From Ampullaceana balthica (Eukaryota > Mollusca > Gastropoda > Lymnaeidae): DNA of 64,000 bases. The notes below the pieces were generated by a model. The model did not search any database and was not told where the DNA came from. It saw only the letters and a program-made list of their open reading frames with translations. Of the stretch, positions 1-13,300 are shown one piece after another. The position numbers and the translations under genes are program-made. The first letter of the stretch is position 1, and every line of letters starts with the position of its first letter. The stretch covers positions 305,878 to 369,877 of the forward strand of contig CALYLW010000553.1 in the NCBI GenBank assembly GCA_944989445.1, in the 5' to 3' direction.

Positions 1-557
1 CTACAAACTACCTCCTTTACTCCCAGCAACCTCCACCAAACACAAAGCTACCTCCTTTACTCCCAGCAACTTGTACAAAACACAAAGCTACATCCTTTAC
101 TCCGAGCAACTTTAACCAAACAGAAAGCTACCTCCTTTACTCCAGCAACTTGTACCAAACACTCCACTACCTCCTTTACTCCCAGCAACTTGTATCAAAC
201 ACTCCACTACCTCCTTTACTCCCAGCAACTTGTATCAAACACAAAGCTACCTCCTGTACTCCCAGCGACTTGTACCAAACACTCCACTACCTCCTTTACT
301 CCCAGCAACTTGTACCAAACACTCCACTACCTCCTTTACTCCCATCAACTTGTACCAAACACTCCACTACCTCCTTTACTCCCAGCAACTTGTATCAAAC
401 ACAAAGCTACCTCCTGTACTCCCAGCGACTTGTACCAAACACTCCACTACCTCCTTTACTCCCAGCAACTTGTACCAAACACTCCACTACCTCCTTTACT
501 CCCAGCAACTTGTACCAAACACTCCACTACCTCCTTTACTCCCAGCCACTACCACCA
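1..557. repeat. 40-bp minisatellite, about 14 copies
   Basis: A tandem array with a 40-bp period, running off the left window edge. Each unit carries CTACCTCCTTTACTCCCAGC followed by a variable half, either 'acactcca' or 'acaaagct'. The two variants alternate irregularly, which hints at higher-order duplication. Because 40 is not a multiple of 3 and the unit lacks stops, all three + frames stay open with a 40-residue period. The resulting reading frames near 150-625 are products of the repeat and not genes. Confidence 0.93.
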
Positions 558-3190
558 AACAAAACACTTTACTCTGTGTCTACAACTTAAGGTCCTTGAG
601 TACGTACAATGATACGACTCTGTGATGTACTCAAGTTGACTTGGCCACTTGGCCACTTTGCCTGAGCTCAACAGGGTACAACGTAAGTGTTAAAACAACA
701 TCTTCACTAAACATTCTGTCCCATGGTCCTACTTGAAGTGGTCGTATCCTGATGTGCACAGTGTGTGTTTTTTTTGTTGGTATCGACAAGTCGTGGGCAC
801 ATTGTTGGAGCAGTTACAAGCCAGTGTTGGGTGTGGGGATACGTCTATGTTGATAGAGCAACTGCTAGTCATGCTCCATTGACTTTTCCGCACCTGGTAG
901 GTAAGCGATGCTGGTTTATAGAAATCGTTATGAGTCAATCAGTAATGATGAGAATATTGATATGGAAGCTCGCTGTTTGCTACTTTAGCTTTATAGAGAA
1001 CTTTTTAAGCAACTGTCTCGCTTTCTCTGTCTCTCAAAACATATATCACTATAGATTAGTTGATAGAAATTATAAATACAAATCATGCAACTTAAGTTTG
1101 TTTTGATAGAAACGAAGATGATATACCTGAAATGTCTGTCTGTTGATAAGCAGGTAAATAGGAATTGAAGAAATTCATTTACTGTTGTTGTGTTGTTGTT
1201 GTTTTGTTGTTGTGTTGTTGTTGTTTTGTTGTTGTTTCTTTGTCAAAATTTTACACGATAGACCCGTTCCTATTTTTTCTTTCTCCAACAAAAAACAATT
1301 TTTGATTATAGATATGTATGGACGCGTAATGTAGTAAGACATCAAACTGATTTTAGTCTTAGTTAACAAATTGATGGTCACAAACGGCCCACATTATGTT
1401 CAGGTTTAAAATCTTTTCATGTGTGCCGTAATACGATAATTGGATTTGGTTTACCATAACGGCCAGCATCGACAGTCAACAAATCTCAGCTCCACCGTAC
1501 CGATTGGTTACCAAACGTGCCCTACCTCTCCCTCCACTTTTAACGCACACACACACACAAGCTGAAACAGGCCCACCGGTATCTACCTCCCCCAGGGGCG
1601 GTAATTGGCTCTGAGAGTTCTATAGCCTAGAGATGGCAGGTGTGTGTTGACACGGTTGTTGTCGATGAATGGCTTCGACGTGGAAATGGAGCCTCATTTC
1701 GTGTATTTATTTACACACCACACTCCACACGGCCCGACTGCCGCTCCATTACACTACATATCTACTCGGGCTTAGTGTAGGACCAGGGCTGTTTTGTGTG
1801 GGAGTGCACTAGGCGTATGTGTGGCAACTCATGAACATGCTGTCCGGAGACAAGGCTGATGTGCTAGGCATAGGTGGAAACATGTAAACATACAGTTCAT
1901 GCTGATTCCGTATCGAGTATTGCTTTTGTTTTTAATAGGATGTGACGCACCCGCTCTACTATCGGATTTAAATTCAAACACCTGTGTTAGCCTTATCTCA
2001 CAGACCAATGTTTAGAAGGCGACCCAAACTTTTGTTTGGTGTGTCGGCCTCTTAGGTAACACCGCGCGGATGAAGACAGCAAAACTTAACTGCCACGTGA
2101 TTAAAACGACCAATTAAATCTAACTTTACTGGCAAAGTGCAATCGTTAATGACAGATCATTCTCAATAATCATATAATCATGTCACAGCACCACCATCTC
2201 AGTGCAACCAGCATCGGTCGTATCCTGTGAGAAACTGTTATCGATTGCCCCATGATAGCCTGGGCCGAAATATAAAACGCATCAAGCATCTAATTAATTC
2301 AAGCCGCAGTAGTAGGCCGACATTACTCAAAGGTGCAAAGTCAAGGACAGCAGTCCAACCACACCCGATCGAGGTAAGTTTAAAAAAAAATAATATACAT
2401 TTTTTGACGGAACTTCACCTTTTAGAACCATCTGCAAGCTGATCTTTTTTGTCACGTGCTAGCTGCACCCAATGGCTTAATGAGTTCTTGGTACTAATTT
2501 GGCAGAGGCGATATCTGTAATAATCGTGGTGTCATGGTGTCCAGAGTAGTTTTGACATAAATATGTTGTTCATGACGTCATTCTTAAGAATCATAACTCA
2601 CCCCCTACGGGGCTTGTCATATTTAAGACCGGAAGACGTCATAAGCCATTCGGTCGTAGCTATTTTTAAAATCCTTTATATCAACTCGTGGTGTCTGAGG
2701 CCTTGCTTGAATGCTTGGTTGCCGAAGAAACTTTGGATCGATTTTTAACCCACTCCCTCGTAAGCTAGCGAGCTGAAATTTTGCAGATAGACTCGCGCCG
2801 TCGTTCAATGTGTAAATGAGATTTAATGTTTCTCCGCCAGTGATTGGCTGTAAGAGTCTGTAGGAGTTTGAGGTACCAATCGCAATCGATGACCGCTCAG
2901 AAAATTGCTTTTTATTATATTATATTATATTTTATTATATTATAGGATTGAATATAGCCTTAAATTTTATTTAAGATTCCATAAAAGCAAGCTTTTGAAA
3001 AAGTTTTAGTGACCTTCAATAAGCCCATTTGCTGTAATGAACAAGTATTTACAAGTTGACCCCTCGATACGTCCGGAAGTTACCGACTTATAAATATATT
3101 ATATTCCCTTTATTTCCCTTTAGAAATGACAAGCCCCCAGCAGAACAAATTGTTTCATCTTGCTAAAACCGAATTGATGCTTGCATGTGA
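558..3190. other. Intergenic, no gene recognised
   Basis: No protein family, exon or RNA gene could be recognised on either strand. It contains short simple repeats: (GTT)n near 1183-1237, a short CA run near 1545, and a TTATA-rich tract near 2907-2945. The sequence at 1440-2100 is less AT-rich than its surroundings but unassigned. A distal promoter or 5' non-coding exon of the AMP-binding gene could lie here; nothing in the sequence proves it. Confidence 0.6.
1183..1237. repeat. (GTT)n microsatellite
   Basis: Imperfect GTT/TTG trinucleotide run interrupted by 'gttttg' and 'gtg'. Simple low-complexity tract. Confidence 0.85.
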
Positions 3191-3194
3191 ATCT

Positions 3195-3571
3195 TTGACG
3201 AGAGAACTTCATCACAAAAACTTAGACCCCCCTCCTATATGAAGTCACAAAGCTTTGGACCCACCCCCCTTAAAAGCTATATTTGCTGATTGAAAATTAG
3301 CATGTTTCAAATAACTTTTTTGTCATTTAAGTGTGTATTTAGTGTAATGCTGCACTCTAATATCGTAAGACGTGTGAAGCCATTGAAAACGTCATAAAAT
3401 AAATTGAAAGCAATCAAATATTTAAGTGGAACTAGTTATTAAAACTTGCGCGTTTTGATGTGACGTCACATTTCTTAAACTCCCCCCTCCCCCTCGTCAC
3501 ACATCGTCACAAAAGCGTGACCCCCACCCTTATTTTTCCATAAGGCTCGTGACGTCATTTCTAGACGGTCA
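3195..3571 (-). mobile_element. Remnant of a GGGCCGTCC-type TIR element
   Basis: In reverse orientation this matches the interior of the elements at 11502 and 37674. Shared blocks are the 'ttcaatggcttcacacg' segment, the following ACGATATTAGAGTGCAGC-like segment, and C-rich blocks bracketed by gtgacgtcac. It ends at about 3550-3571 in a degraded terminus (GACGTCATTTCTAGACGGTC). The opposite terminus is missing. No coding capacity. Family membership rests on comparison within the window; transposon superfamily not assigned. Confidence 0.65.
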
Positions 3572-3579
3572 AAAAAAGC

Positions 3580-3745
3580 ACTGTCACTATAGTAAAGCAC
3601 CATCAATTCTGTGACAGCGATGTAGTAATGCACCATCAATTATGTGTTAACGCTGTAGAAATGCAACATCAATGCGGTGACAGTTCTGTGGTATGCACCA
3701 TCAATTTCGTGACAGTGCAGGGCAGTGAATTGTGTGCATTTTTGG
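3580..3745. repeat. Degenerate ~33-bp tandem repeat
   Basis: About 4-5 diverged copies of a unit containing 'gtgacag..tgtagtaatg' and 'caccatcaatt'. It sits about 370 bp upstream of the first coding exon of the AMP-binding gene. No function inferred. Confidence 0.7.
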
Positions 3746-4115
3746 CTCTCCTTATTATTATTTTGAAAAGTATTGCCGATAGTAACCCCGGGGAGAGTTT
3801 TAGTTACTTTATACAGCAAGAAATGCATCATTGACTTGTTTACGGTGTTTCGACAAGCGGTGGAATGCGACGATGGGTGTTTTGTTTAGGGCTACTTGGC
3901 TACCCTGATTGCTACAACAGTCATAGCAAGCATCTCGCATGTAAGAATTATAGCTTCTTATCTTTAAATGCTTTGAGAATTTCTAGAGTTTTCGGAAATA
4001 TGTACCGGTTATCCTGATTGTTAGTCTTGTATTTTTTTTTAAAATTCCTTAATATGTTTATCTTGTTCCAGTTGTTGATGCTCATACGCCCAACCACAGA
4101 CGCTATGCTGTAACC

Positions 4116-4379
4116 ATGGAGACTGTTTCCGACGTCGTAAAGCATTGGGCAGTTACAGAACCGGATGCGGAAGTGCTGACGTTTGTAAACAAACATGGTC
4201 TGCTGTGCGTCTACACTCCACTGAAGATCTACACGGAGGCCGGCAGGTTTGCATCGCGGCTCAAGAAGTTTGGCTTCTCCCGGGGAGATGTCATCGCCAA
4301 TGGCATACCCAACTCCCCGGAGAGACTTGTCACTGACATGGGGATCATTATGTCAGGCTGTGTTACTGTCAACTGTCAG
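4116..4379 (+). CDS. AMP-binding gene, coding exon 1
   Basis: Codes residues 1-88 and ends at CAG|GTTAGT in phase 0. It contains the N-terminal helix region typical of the family, with FSRGDVIANGIPNSPE in the position of the common 'GD.V....NS.E' block. Confidence 0.85.
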
Positions 4380-7300
4380 GTTAGTCGGTTTACGTAGTGA
4401 AGTGTAAGGTAAGGTGTAAAGTGTTGGGTGTTAGCTATGGCGGATTAAAGGGGGGGGGCTTAACGGGCTAAAGCCAGGGGCCCCCAAATTTAGCATATTT
4501 TATAAGAAAAGATGGACAAATGTTTGCATGAATTCCTGAAAATATCATAAATTAAATAAATAAATTTTAAAAAAAAATTGATTTTATAGGCTCACTAAGA
4601 GAAAATATTAAAGATTATTGTTTATATTTTTAAACTTCACTATATTTCATCAGGTTCGTGTGGTCTTGAGGTAGAAAGTCGCCCTGCTGTGCAAGCGGTC
4701 ACGCGATCGATTCCTGGCCTGGGCACAATTTTTTTACAAAAAATTATATTTTGACACTCAATATTAGGATACCGGCAAACAGTTATTTCTTCGTATTCCA
4801 TTTTTTCATGAATAATCTTTGGCTGGGAAGGCCGATCCCGCAGTACAGACAAAGTATGTTAAAGGAACCGATGAACTATTTAGTTACAAGTTACAGTTTT
4901 ATATTAGCTGCTAGCAATCATTTTATTTAAAGGGACGCTGGCTGGATAGGTCTCAGTTTGAATTGCAGCCAGGGGCCCCGTGCAGTCTTAATCCGCCCCT
5001 GGGTGTTAGGAACTGCTTGAGCTTCAAGTGTGAGAAGCGACAGGGGGTCTGTGTGTACGATATGATATGATTAGGACTTTGTGTGTGGGATCCGACTATG
5101 CGTAGTCATTGACGCGGGCTCTATCTGAACCACTGTAAGACAAATTTAGACGCAGCGTCAGCCACAGTTGCCAAATTAGACTGTTTATTGTAGTTTAAAT
5201 TATATGTTTCGACCGTTAAACGAAAGCTCGTAAAATCGTCGAAAGTATAATTATTTGACCTAATTTTTCAGAATAGCTGATCGGAGGCTAGAGAAGTCAC
5301 TAGGGTTGGTGTCACCCAGTGCGGTAGCTCATGGTGTCACGCCCTAACCACTTTCCATATAGGCCTCCTCCAAGTCTGCTAGTGCCAAATAACAGGAACA
5401 TACACAATTTTACACTTTGGTGTCAGCCCTTGTGATGGTGTCCCCCCGGTGCGGTCCGCAACCTCCGCACCCCCCCTCCCCAGTTACGCCTCGGTCTGTG
5501 GTTCAATTGAAATATATTTGAAAACGTATCTGAAAATTGTTTCCTGTTATTATTGTAAACTGAAGATCACCACATGTATTTCTGTTTGTGGTCCTAATTC
5601 CTCACCACTTTTCCCCCCTCTTTTCCTTCACGTGTCTTGTAGGTGTTTGAACGAGACGGGGCAGATTTTTGGAACACCGCCAACCTGGCCGGCTGCAAGG
5701 GGGTCATCGTGTCAACCCGGAGTACTGACCCGGCGTTTAAACTCTTTCAGCCCTTCCTGCCGGACCCCAACCAGGCTTCTGGCTGTGCGGAAATAACAAC
5801 CCCCCAAGCGATCAAATTAAGGAAGATAATACTTTGCAGTCGTGACGACACCGAGAACAATTCTTTACTGCGGAGCTTACAGTCCGGCGGTGAGGAAATA
5901 TTCGTCTCACCCCTAGCACCCGACGATTTGGCCGTTCTCTTCGCCACCTCTGGAAGCTCGGGATTTTGTAAGCTTGTGCCAAGGATGCATGCGGAAATTC
6001 TACGGGCAGGTCGGTCTTTTAAAGGCGGGAAGGACGTGAAGTATTTTTCCGATCGCCCGTTCGGATGGATGGGAGGGTTCCCGTTTGATTACCTGGCCCA
6101 TTGCTCTCACAGGGTCTTACAGGTAAGTCGTAGTAGGCGATAAGTAAAACCTTCAAAATAATGTGGGGGAACGAGAAACAGTGCTCAAAGGAGGAAAGAA
6201 ATATGGGTCTATTAGAGAGAGAGAGAGATCTGCTGTTTAAGTAGTAATGAATCACAGGACCAGGAAGTCTCAAATTTTGCACAAGAATAGGATCCATTCA
6301 TATGTTGTTTTTTTACACTTGCAATTTGTGTATCCTATTTCTAATTTTTAAGATGACACAGAAAATAGATAACCCTGGCTGCAGTCACGGATTACCGGGT
6401 TTGCTTAGAGTGGCTATTCTTTCGCCCTTCTTTGGTAAAGGGGTCGGGGGATGACATTTTATAATTAAAAATGTGCATATTCTTTTTAAAAAAAGATTGG
6501 CAACAAAAAGCTTGGTACGCCCGGGATAAACTATTACTGGCGACGCCAGCGACTCTAGCTGAAGTATTTTGTATGTTACCAGTAATAATGTATGTTGTGT
6601 TTGTTAAGACCAAATAAATATAAACAAAGCTGGATGCAAATCAAGTCGAAAGATGATGGTATAAACAGTTACAAAAAACATTCACAATTTTCAGGCAACA
6701 AGAAATGGGTGTTATAAATGCTCCAAAAACAAACGCTGCTATTTTTAGCACGCCAGATCTAAAGCAGATGGCATGTTGTGTCATCGTGCATGCTATAAAT
6801 AGACTGATTTATTGCTCATCATGGCAACGTAACTTAACAGGAACCTCCCTTTTTGTTTATGTTTCACGCAGGACAAATACAGTGGTGACCAGGCCCTGAC
6901 CAGCCGTGACCTCTGGACGGTCATCAGTCGCGAGAGGTGCACAGGGGCGGCTATTTTGCCCTTGACCTTGTTGGAACTTATTGAAGACTTCAAGGACACA
7001 AAGCCAGAGTTTAAACTTCCGTTTATCGTCACAGGGGGACAATCCATCAAAAAGGTTTTTATTTTGAATCTTCTAACTCTTATACTTACGTGTTATAAAC
7101 TTGTGGTAAGCAAGACTTCTGACACACATACCACGTGATAAGTAAACCATTTTATCCGAGTTAAAAACAAATATTAAGGTTTATTGGTGGGTGATTTACC
7201 AATGCTGGTGCAAAGAAAAGAAAATTCTTACCGTACTTTAACCTACAATAAAAAGAAAAGGAATGTACAATTATCCAACAAAAACAAATGTCAGGTAAAA

Positions 7301-10300
7301 AAAAATCAAAGTGACGGGAGTTTAAACTAGTGTTGTACCGGACTGACATGTTTTAAATCCGGCTTGGACCGAATTTGTCCGGATTTATAAAGTGAAATCC
7401 GGCCGGAGAAGGAGATGGATTTGCAAAACTGGCTGGATTCCTGAGCCGGAACTATTATACTTATATATATTTTATGGCTCTGCCGTCAAGCCGAATTAGT
7501 CCGGATTTATGAAGTGAATTTCTGCCGAAGCAGGAGCTGGATTTGTAATTAAGAACCCCGTAAAAACAAAGTTTTTGACTATAACTCCCTTATATATATA
7601 AAAGTATTGATCATGTTCAAACGCGGCAAACATTTACCGAATGAATCTGCCCTCCCCTTTGCTGTATTTGTATAGGGGAAAGGTCTGGTCACCAATAGCT
7701 GGACCGAGCTGAGCGCGACACGTAACATGTAAACAAAAGCATGCCGGTACATCGATGGGTGGCGTCAACGCGTGAACTCAACTGGCACGTGGAAGAAAAA
7801 CAATAACAAACGGTGAAATTGAATTACATATGCTATATAGAGATAAACTAAAAATGAACAATCTGAAATTTTGATACGTTGCATTGTTTGGTGACGCGAG
7901 TAGATGTGCCAAATTTCAGCTCGATGGCATCAAGGGAAGTGTGTCAGTTTAGACTTTTGTTTTTCGACCCGCGAACTAGATGACGACAGACAGAGAGAGA
8001 CAGAAAAGATATCGAAGTTAATATAAGGGATTTAAAATGGTCAGAAGTCGGAATTTGCCGGAGCCGAAATCCGGTACACCCTTAGTTTAAACAAATACTA
8101 AAATCGTGTAAAAGTGATACATTTTTTCTTGTTAGAGACGCACATCTCTAAAAACATATTCTTGACGTCACGAAGACTGAGAAGATTGAACACACAATCC
8201 AACACACTACAGTCCAGTCTCATAACACACGAACATTGCGAGCTAATTTAAACAAATAATAAGCGTAGGAAAGTTTAACTTTTTGCGACTGTCTTACTTT
8301 GAATCTCTTTGATTTCCCAGAATCTATCGGCTGCTCTTGGCCTACTCACCGACAACATCGTGGTGTCCTACTCGTCATCAGAGGTCGCCATGGCCTGTGT
8401 CGGTCAGATCACGGCAACTGACCAGTTCAACGATTTTTACTCCGGGAAACCGAGCCCGGGCATCGAGATACGAATAGTCGATGAACAAGGGAGGCAACTG
8501 GGAGTCAACCAAGAAGGGGAAATTCTGATCAAATGTAAGAACGTCACCAGAGTAGCCTATATGCACACAAAGTAACGTCACCAGAGTAGCCTATATGCAC
8601 ACAAAGTAACGTCACCAGAGTAGCCTATATGCACACAAAGTAACGTCACCAGAGTAGCCTATATGCACACAAAGTAACGTCACCAGAGTAGCCTATATGC
8701 ACACAAAGTAACGTCACCAGAGTAGCCTATATGCACACAAAGTAACGTCACCAGAGTAGCCTATATGCACACAAAGTAACGTCACCAGAGTAGCCTATAT
8801 GCACACAAAGTAACGTCACCAGAGTAGCCTATATGCACACAAAGTAACGTCACCAGAGTAGCCTATATGCACACAAAGTAACGTCACCAGAGTAGCCTAT
8901 ATGCACACAAAGTAACGTCACCAGAGTAGCCTATATGCACACAAAGTAACGTCACCAGAGTAGCCTATATGCACACAAAGTAACGTCACCAGAGTAGCCT
9001 ATATGCACACAAAGTAACGTCACCAGAGTAGCCTATATGCACACAAAGTAACGTCACCAGAGTAGCCTATATGCACACAAAGTAACGTCACCAGAGTAGC
9101 CTATATGCACACAAAGTAACGTCACCAGAGTAGCCTATATGCACACAAAGTAACGTCACCAGAGTAGCCTATATGCACACAAAGTAACGTCACCAGAGTA
9201 GCCTATATGCACACAAAGTAACGTCACCAGAGTAGCCTATATGCACACAAAGTAACGTCACCAGAGTAGCCTATATGCACACAAAGTAACGTCACCAGAG
9301 TAGCCTATATGCACACAAAGTAACGTCACCAGAGTAGCCTATATGCACACAAAGTAACGTCACCAGAGTAGCCTATATGCACACAAAGTAACGTCACCAG
9401 AGTAGCCTATATGCACACAAAGTAACGTCACCAGAGTAGCCTATATGCACACAAAGTAACGTCACCAGAGTAGCCTATATGCACACAAAGTAACGTCACC
9501 AGAGTAGCCTATATGCACACAAAGTAACGTCACCAGAGTAGCCTATATGCACACAAAGTAACGTCACCAGAGTAGCCTATATGCACACAAAGTAACGTCA
9601 CCAGAGTAGCCTATATGCACACAAAGTAACGTCACCAGAGTAGCCTATATGCACACAAAGTAACGTCACCAGAGTAGCCTATATGCACACAAAGTAACGT
9701 CACCAGAGTAGCCTATATGCACACAAAGTAACGTCACCAGAGTAGCCTATATGCACACAAAGTAACGTCACCAGAGTAGCCTATATGCACACAAAGTAAC
9801 GTCACCAGAGTAGCCTATATGCACACAAAGTAACGTCACCAGAGTAGCCTATATGCACACAAAGTAACGTCACCAGAGTAGCCTATATGCACACAAAGTA
9901 ACGTCACCAGAGTAGCCTATATGCACACAAAGTAACGTCACCAGAGTAGCCTATATGCACACAAAGTAACGTCACCAGAGTAGCCTATATGCACACAAAG
10001 TAACGTCACCAGAGTAGCCTATATGCACACAAAGTAACGTCACCAGAGTAGCCTATATGCACACAAAGTAACGTCACCAGAGTAGCCTATATGCACACAA
10101 AGTAACGTCACCAGAGTAGCCTATATGCACACAAAGTAACGTCACCAGAGTAGCCTATATGCACACAAAGTAACGTCACCAGAGTAGCCTATATGCACAC
10201 AAAGTAACGTCACCAGAGTAGCCTATATGCACACAAAGTAACGTCACCAGAGTAGCCTATATGCACACAAAGTAACGTCACCAGAGTAGCCTATATGCAC

Positions 10301-13300
10301 ACAAAGTAACGTCACCAGAGTAGCCTATATGCACACAAAGTAACGTCACCAGAGTAGCCTATATGCACACAAAGTAACGTCACCAGAGTAGCCTATATGC
10401 ACACAAAGTAACGTCACCAGAGTAGCCTATATGCACACAAAGTAACGTCACCAGAGTAGCCTATATGCACACAAAGTAACGTCACCAGAGTAGCCTATAT
10501 GCACACAAAGTAACGTCACCAGAGTAGCCTATATGCACACAAAGTAACGTCACCAGAGTAGCCTATATGCACACAAAGTAACGTCACCAGAGTAGCCTAT
10601 ATGCACACAAAGTAACGTCACCAGAGTAGCCTATATGCACACAAAGTAACGTCACCAGAGTAGCCTATATGCACACAAAGTAACGTCACCAGAGTAGCCT
10701 ATATGCACACAAAGTAACGTCACCAGAGTAGCCTATATGCACACAAAGTAACGTCACCAGAGTAGCCTATATGCACACAAAGTAACGTCACCAGAGTAGC
10801 CTATATGCACACAAAGTAACGTCACCAGAGTAGCCTATATGCACACAAAGTAACGTCACCAGAGTAGCCTATATGCACACAAAGTAACGTCACCAGAGTA
10901 GCCTATATGCACACAAAGTAACGTCACCAGAGTAGCCTATATGCACACAAAGTAACGTCACCAGAGTAGCCTATATGCACACAAAGTAACGTCACCAGAG
11001 TAGCCTATATGCACACAAAGTAACGTCACCAGAGTAGCCTATATGCACACAAAGTAACGTCACCAGAGTAGCCTATATGCACACAAAGTAACGTCACCAG
11101 AGTAGCCTATATGCACACAAAGTAACGTCACCAGAGTAGCCTATATGCACACAAAGTAACGTCACCAGAGTAGCCTATATGCACACAAAGTAACGTCACC
11201 AGAGTAGCCTATATGCACACAAAGTAACGTCACCAGAGTAGCCTATATGCACACAAAGTAACGTCACCAGAGTAGCCTATATGCACACAAAGTAACGTCA
11301 CCAGAGTAGCCTATATGCACACAAAGTAACGTCACCAGAGTAGCCTATATGCACACAAAGTAACGTCACCAGAGTAGCCTATATGCACACAAAGTAACGT
11401 CACCAGAGTAGCCTATATGCACACAAAGTAACGTCACCAGAGTAGCCTATATGCACACAAAGTAACGTCACCAGAGTAGCCTATATGCACACAAAGTTTC
11501 AGGGCCATCCATATATTACGTACGCCCAAAAGTCGTATTTTCGTACCCCTCCCGCCTGTTGCACCCCATACATTTTCGGGAACCCCTCGTACGTACAGAT
11601 TAGCTTCCCCATTTAAGAAATGTGACGTCACATCAAAATGATTACTTGCAATTTATTTAATGACATTTTCAATGGCTTCACACGTGGTACGATATTAGAG
11701 TGCAGCCATCCACTAAATACATACTTATATGATAAAAAATGTAATTTGCAAGATGCTAATTTTCAATTAGAAATTACTAGGCCTGCGGAAATTAACGATT
11801 ATTTAATCGAATTATCTTTAATAATTTTAATCGTTTAAATTAATTTGATCGCTTAAAAATCGATTAAAATTTAAGAAATCATTACTCAATTTTTTAAAAA
11901 ATACATACTTTTCCCATGTATATTATTATTTACTAGGGGCAAGTACCCGGCTTTCCCAGGTTTAACAAAACACAACAACAAACACAACAAAATCAACAAC
12001 AAAACAACAAAAACAAAACAACAACAAAAACAACAAAATCAACAACAAAAACAACAAAAACAAAAAAAACAGCAAAAACAACAACAAAACAACAACAACA
12101 ACAACAACAACACAACAACAACAAAGCAACAACAACATGAAGGACATTGTCGTCGCAGGGAAAGGAATGTGGACAACAACAACAGCAAAAACAACACAAA
12201 ACAACAACAGCAACAGCAACAAAAACTTCAACAACAACAAAAACAACAACTGCAACAACAAAAACAAAACAACAACAAAACAACAACAAAATAAAAACAA
12301 CTACAACAACAGCAACAAAAACAAAGCAACAACTACAACAACAAAAGCAACAACAACAAAGCAACAATAGCAAAACAATTATTTTATGGCGATAGTCGCC
12401 TTCTTGTTAATCTCGACATCAAAATGTTTATTATTTTGCGTCATTGTTTTACGTCTTAATTTTCAATAATTTTTATTTTATATAGCTCATATAAGGAAAA
12501 ACTACATTTTGGGCCCCCGGCCCCCAGTATTTTATATATTTTGATTGAAACCTGTTTAATAACCTTTCCGGTATAATTTTGTGTACGTGTACCAAATTTC
12601 ACGTTATTTGGTTGTCTGGATCTTGAGTTATTAGGGAACAGACAGACAACCAGACAACAAATGCGTCTTATATATATAGAGAGAGATTTAGACGTGCATA
12701 CGCAAACAAAAAAGGATTTTCTTCCTTATTTCTTGCATACCAGAAAGAATTCGCTGTGTTACGTCACAAAATCATGGAATTACCGTGACTTAAACGATTT
12801 CGCGAAATAATGATTAGTGACTTAACGAGATCTATATATGCGTTATACAAAATAATTAATCGAAATTAAATGTTCCCGATTAATCGAACAATTTTTTTAA
12901 AAAGCAGTAATAGCCTTAGAAAATACGGTTTTGTTGGGGGGGGGGAGGTCAAAACTTTTTGATGCCATATTGGATGGGGGTCTAACATAAGTCAGACGGA
13001 TATCTTTTAGATACTGATTTTTTTTAGTGTGAACGTTTGGTTTGAATCAAGTATTAATTATTTCAAAGTAATAAAAAGTTCAGAATTTCGTTTGCATTAA
13101 ATTACACAACGTTATTGCATATAAGTCTTGACTCAGTCAGTGTCGAATGCCGTTTGCAGCCAGAATGGTTTAAGTTACTAGCCTTGGTATTACGCAAATT
13201 AAATGTGTTGTGCGTACGTACACATTCAGTTGAGACCCCCCTCCTCCCGTACGCACCTGTACGCAAAATGCCGTTAATTAAACACCCCCTCCCCCCTCAA

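Larger units (their letters stand above)
11778..12918 (+). mobile_element. hAT-like element nested in TIR element
   Basis: The left end TAGGCCTGCGGAAATTAACG matches the 5' ends of the elements at 36427 and 61309 (read from their right sides). It is flanked by GAAATTAC at the left and GAAAATAC at the right, a 7/8 duplication. The interior holds subterminal 'aatcgatta'-type repeats, a long (CAA)n tract and a tail fragment of another repeat. No intact transposase. Confidence 0.65.

Noticed and set aside
765..1106. 113-codon + strand frame
   Set aside because: No domain, composition similar to surrounding non-coding DNA, no splice context.
4073..4115. Upstream coding extension of exon 1 of the AMP-binding gene
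   Set aside because: The frame is open back to a possible acceptor, but the ATG at 4116 has a good context and the joined length is already normal; undecided, so not included.
8541..11497. Possible CRISPR array
   Set aside because: Units are contiguous with no unique spacers, lie in a eukaryotic intron, and have no cas genes nearby.
11962..12395. Open frames of 77-126 codons
   Set aside because: (CAA)n low-complexity tract within a transposon.
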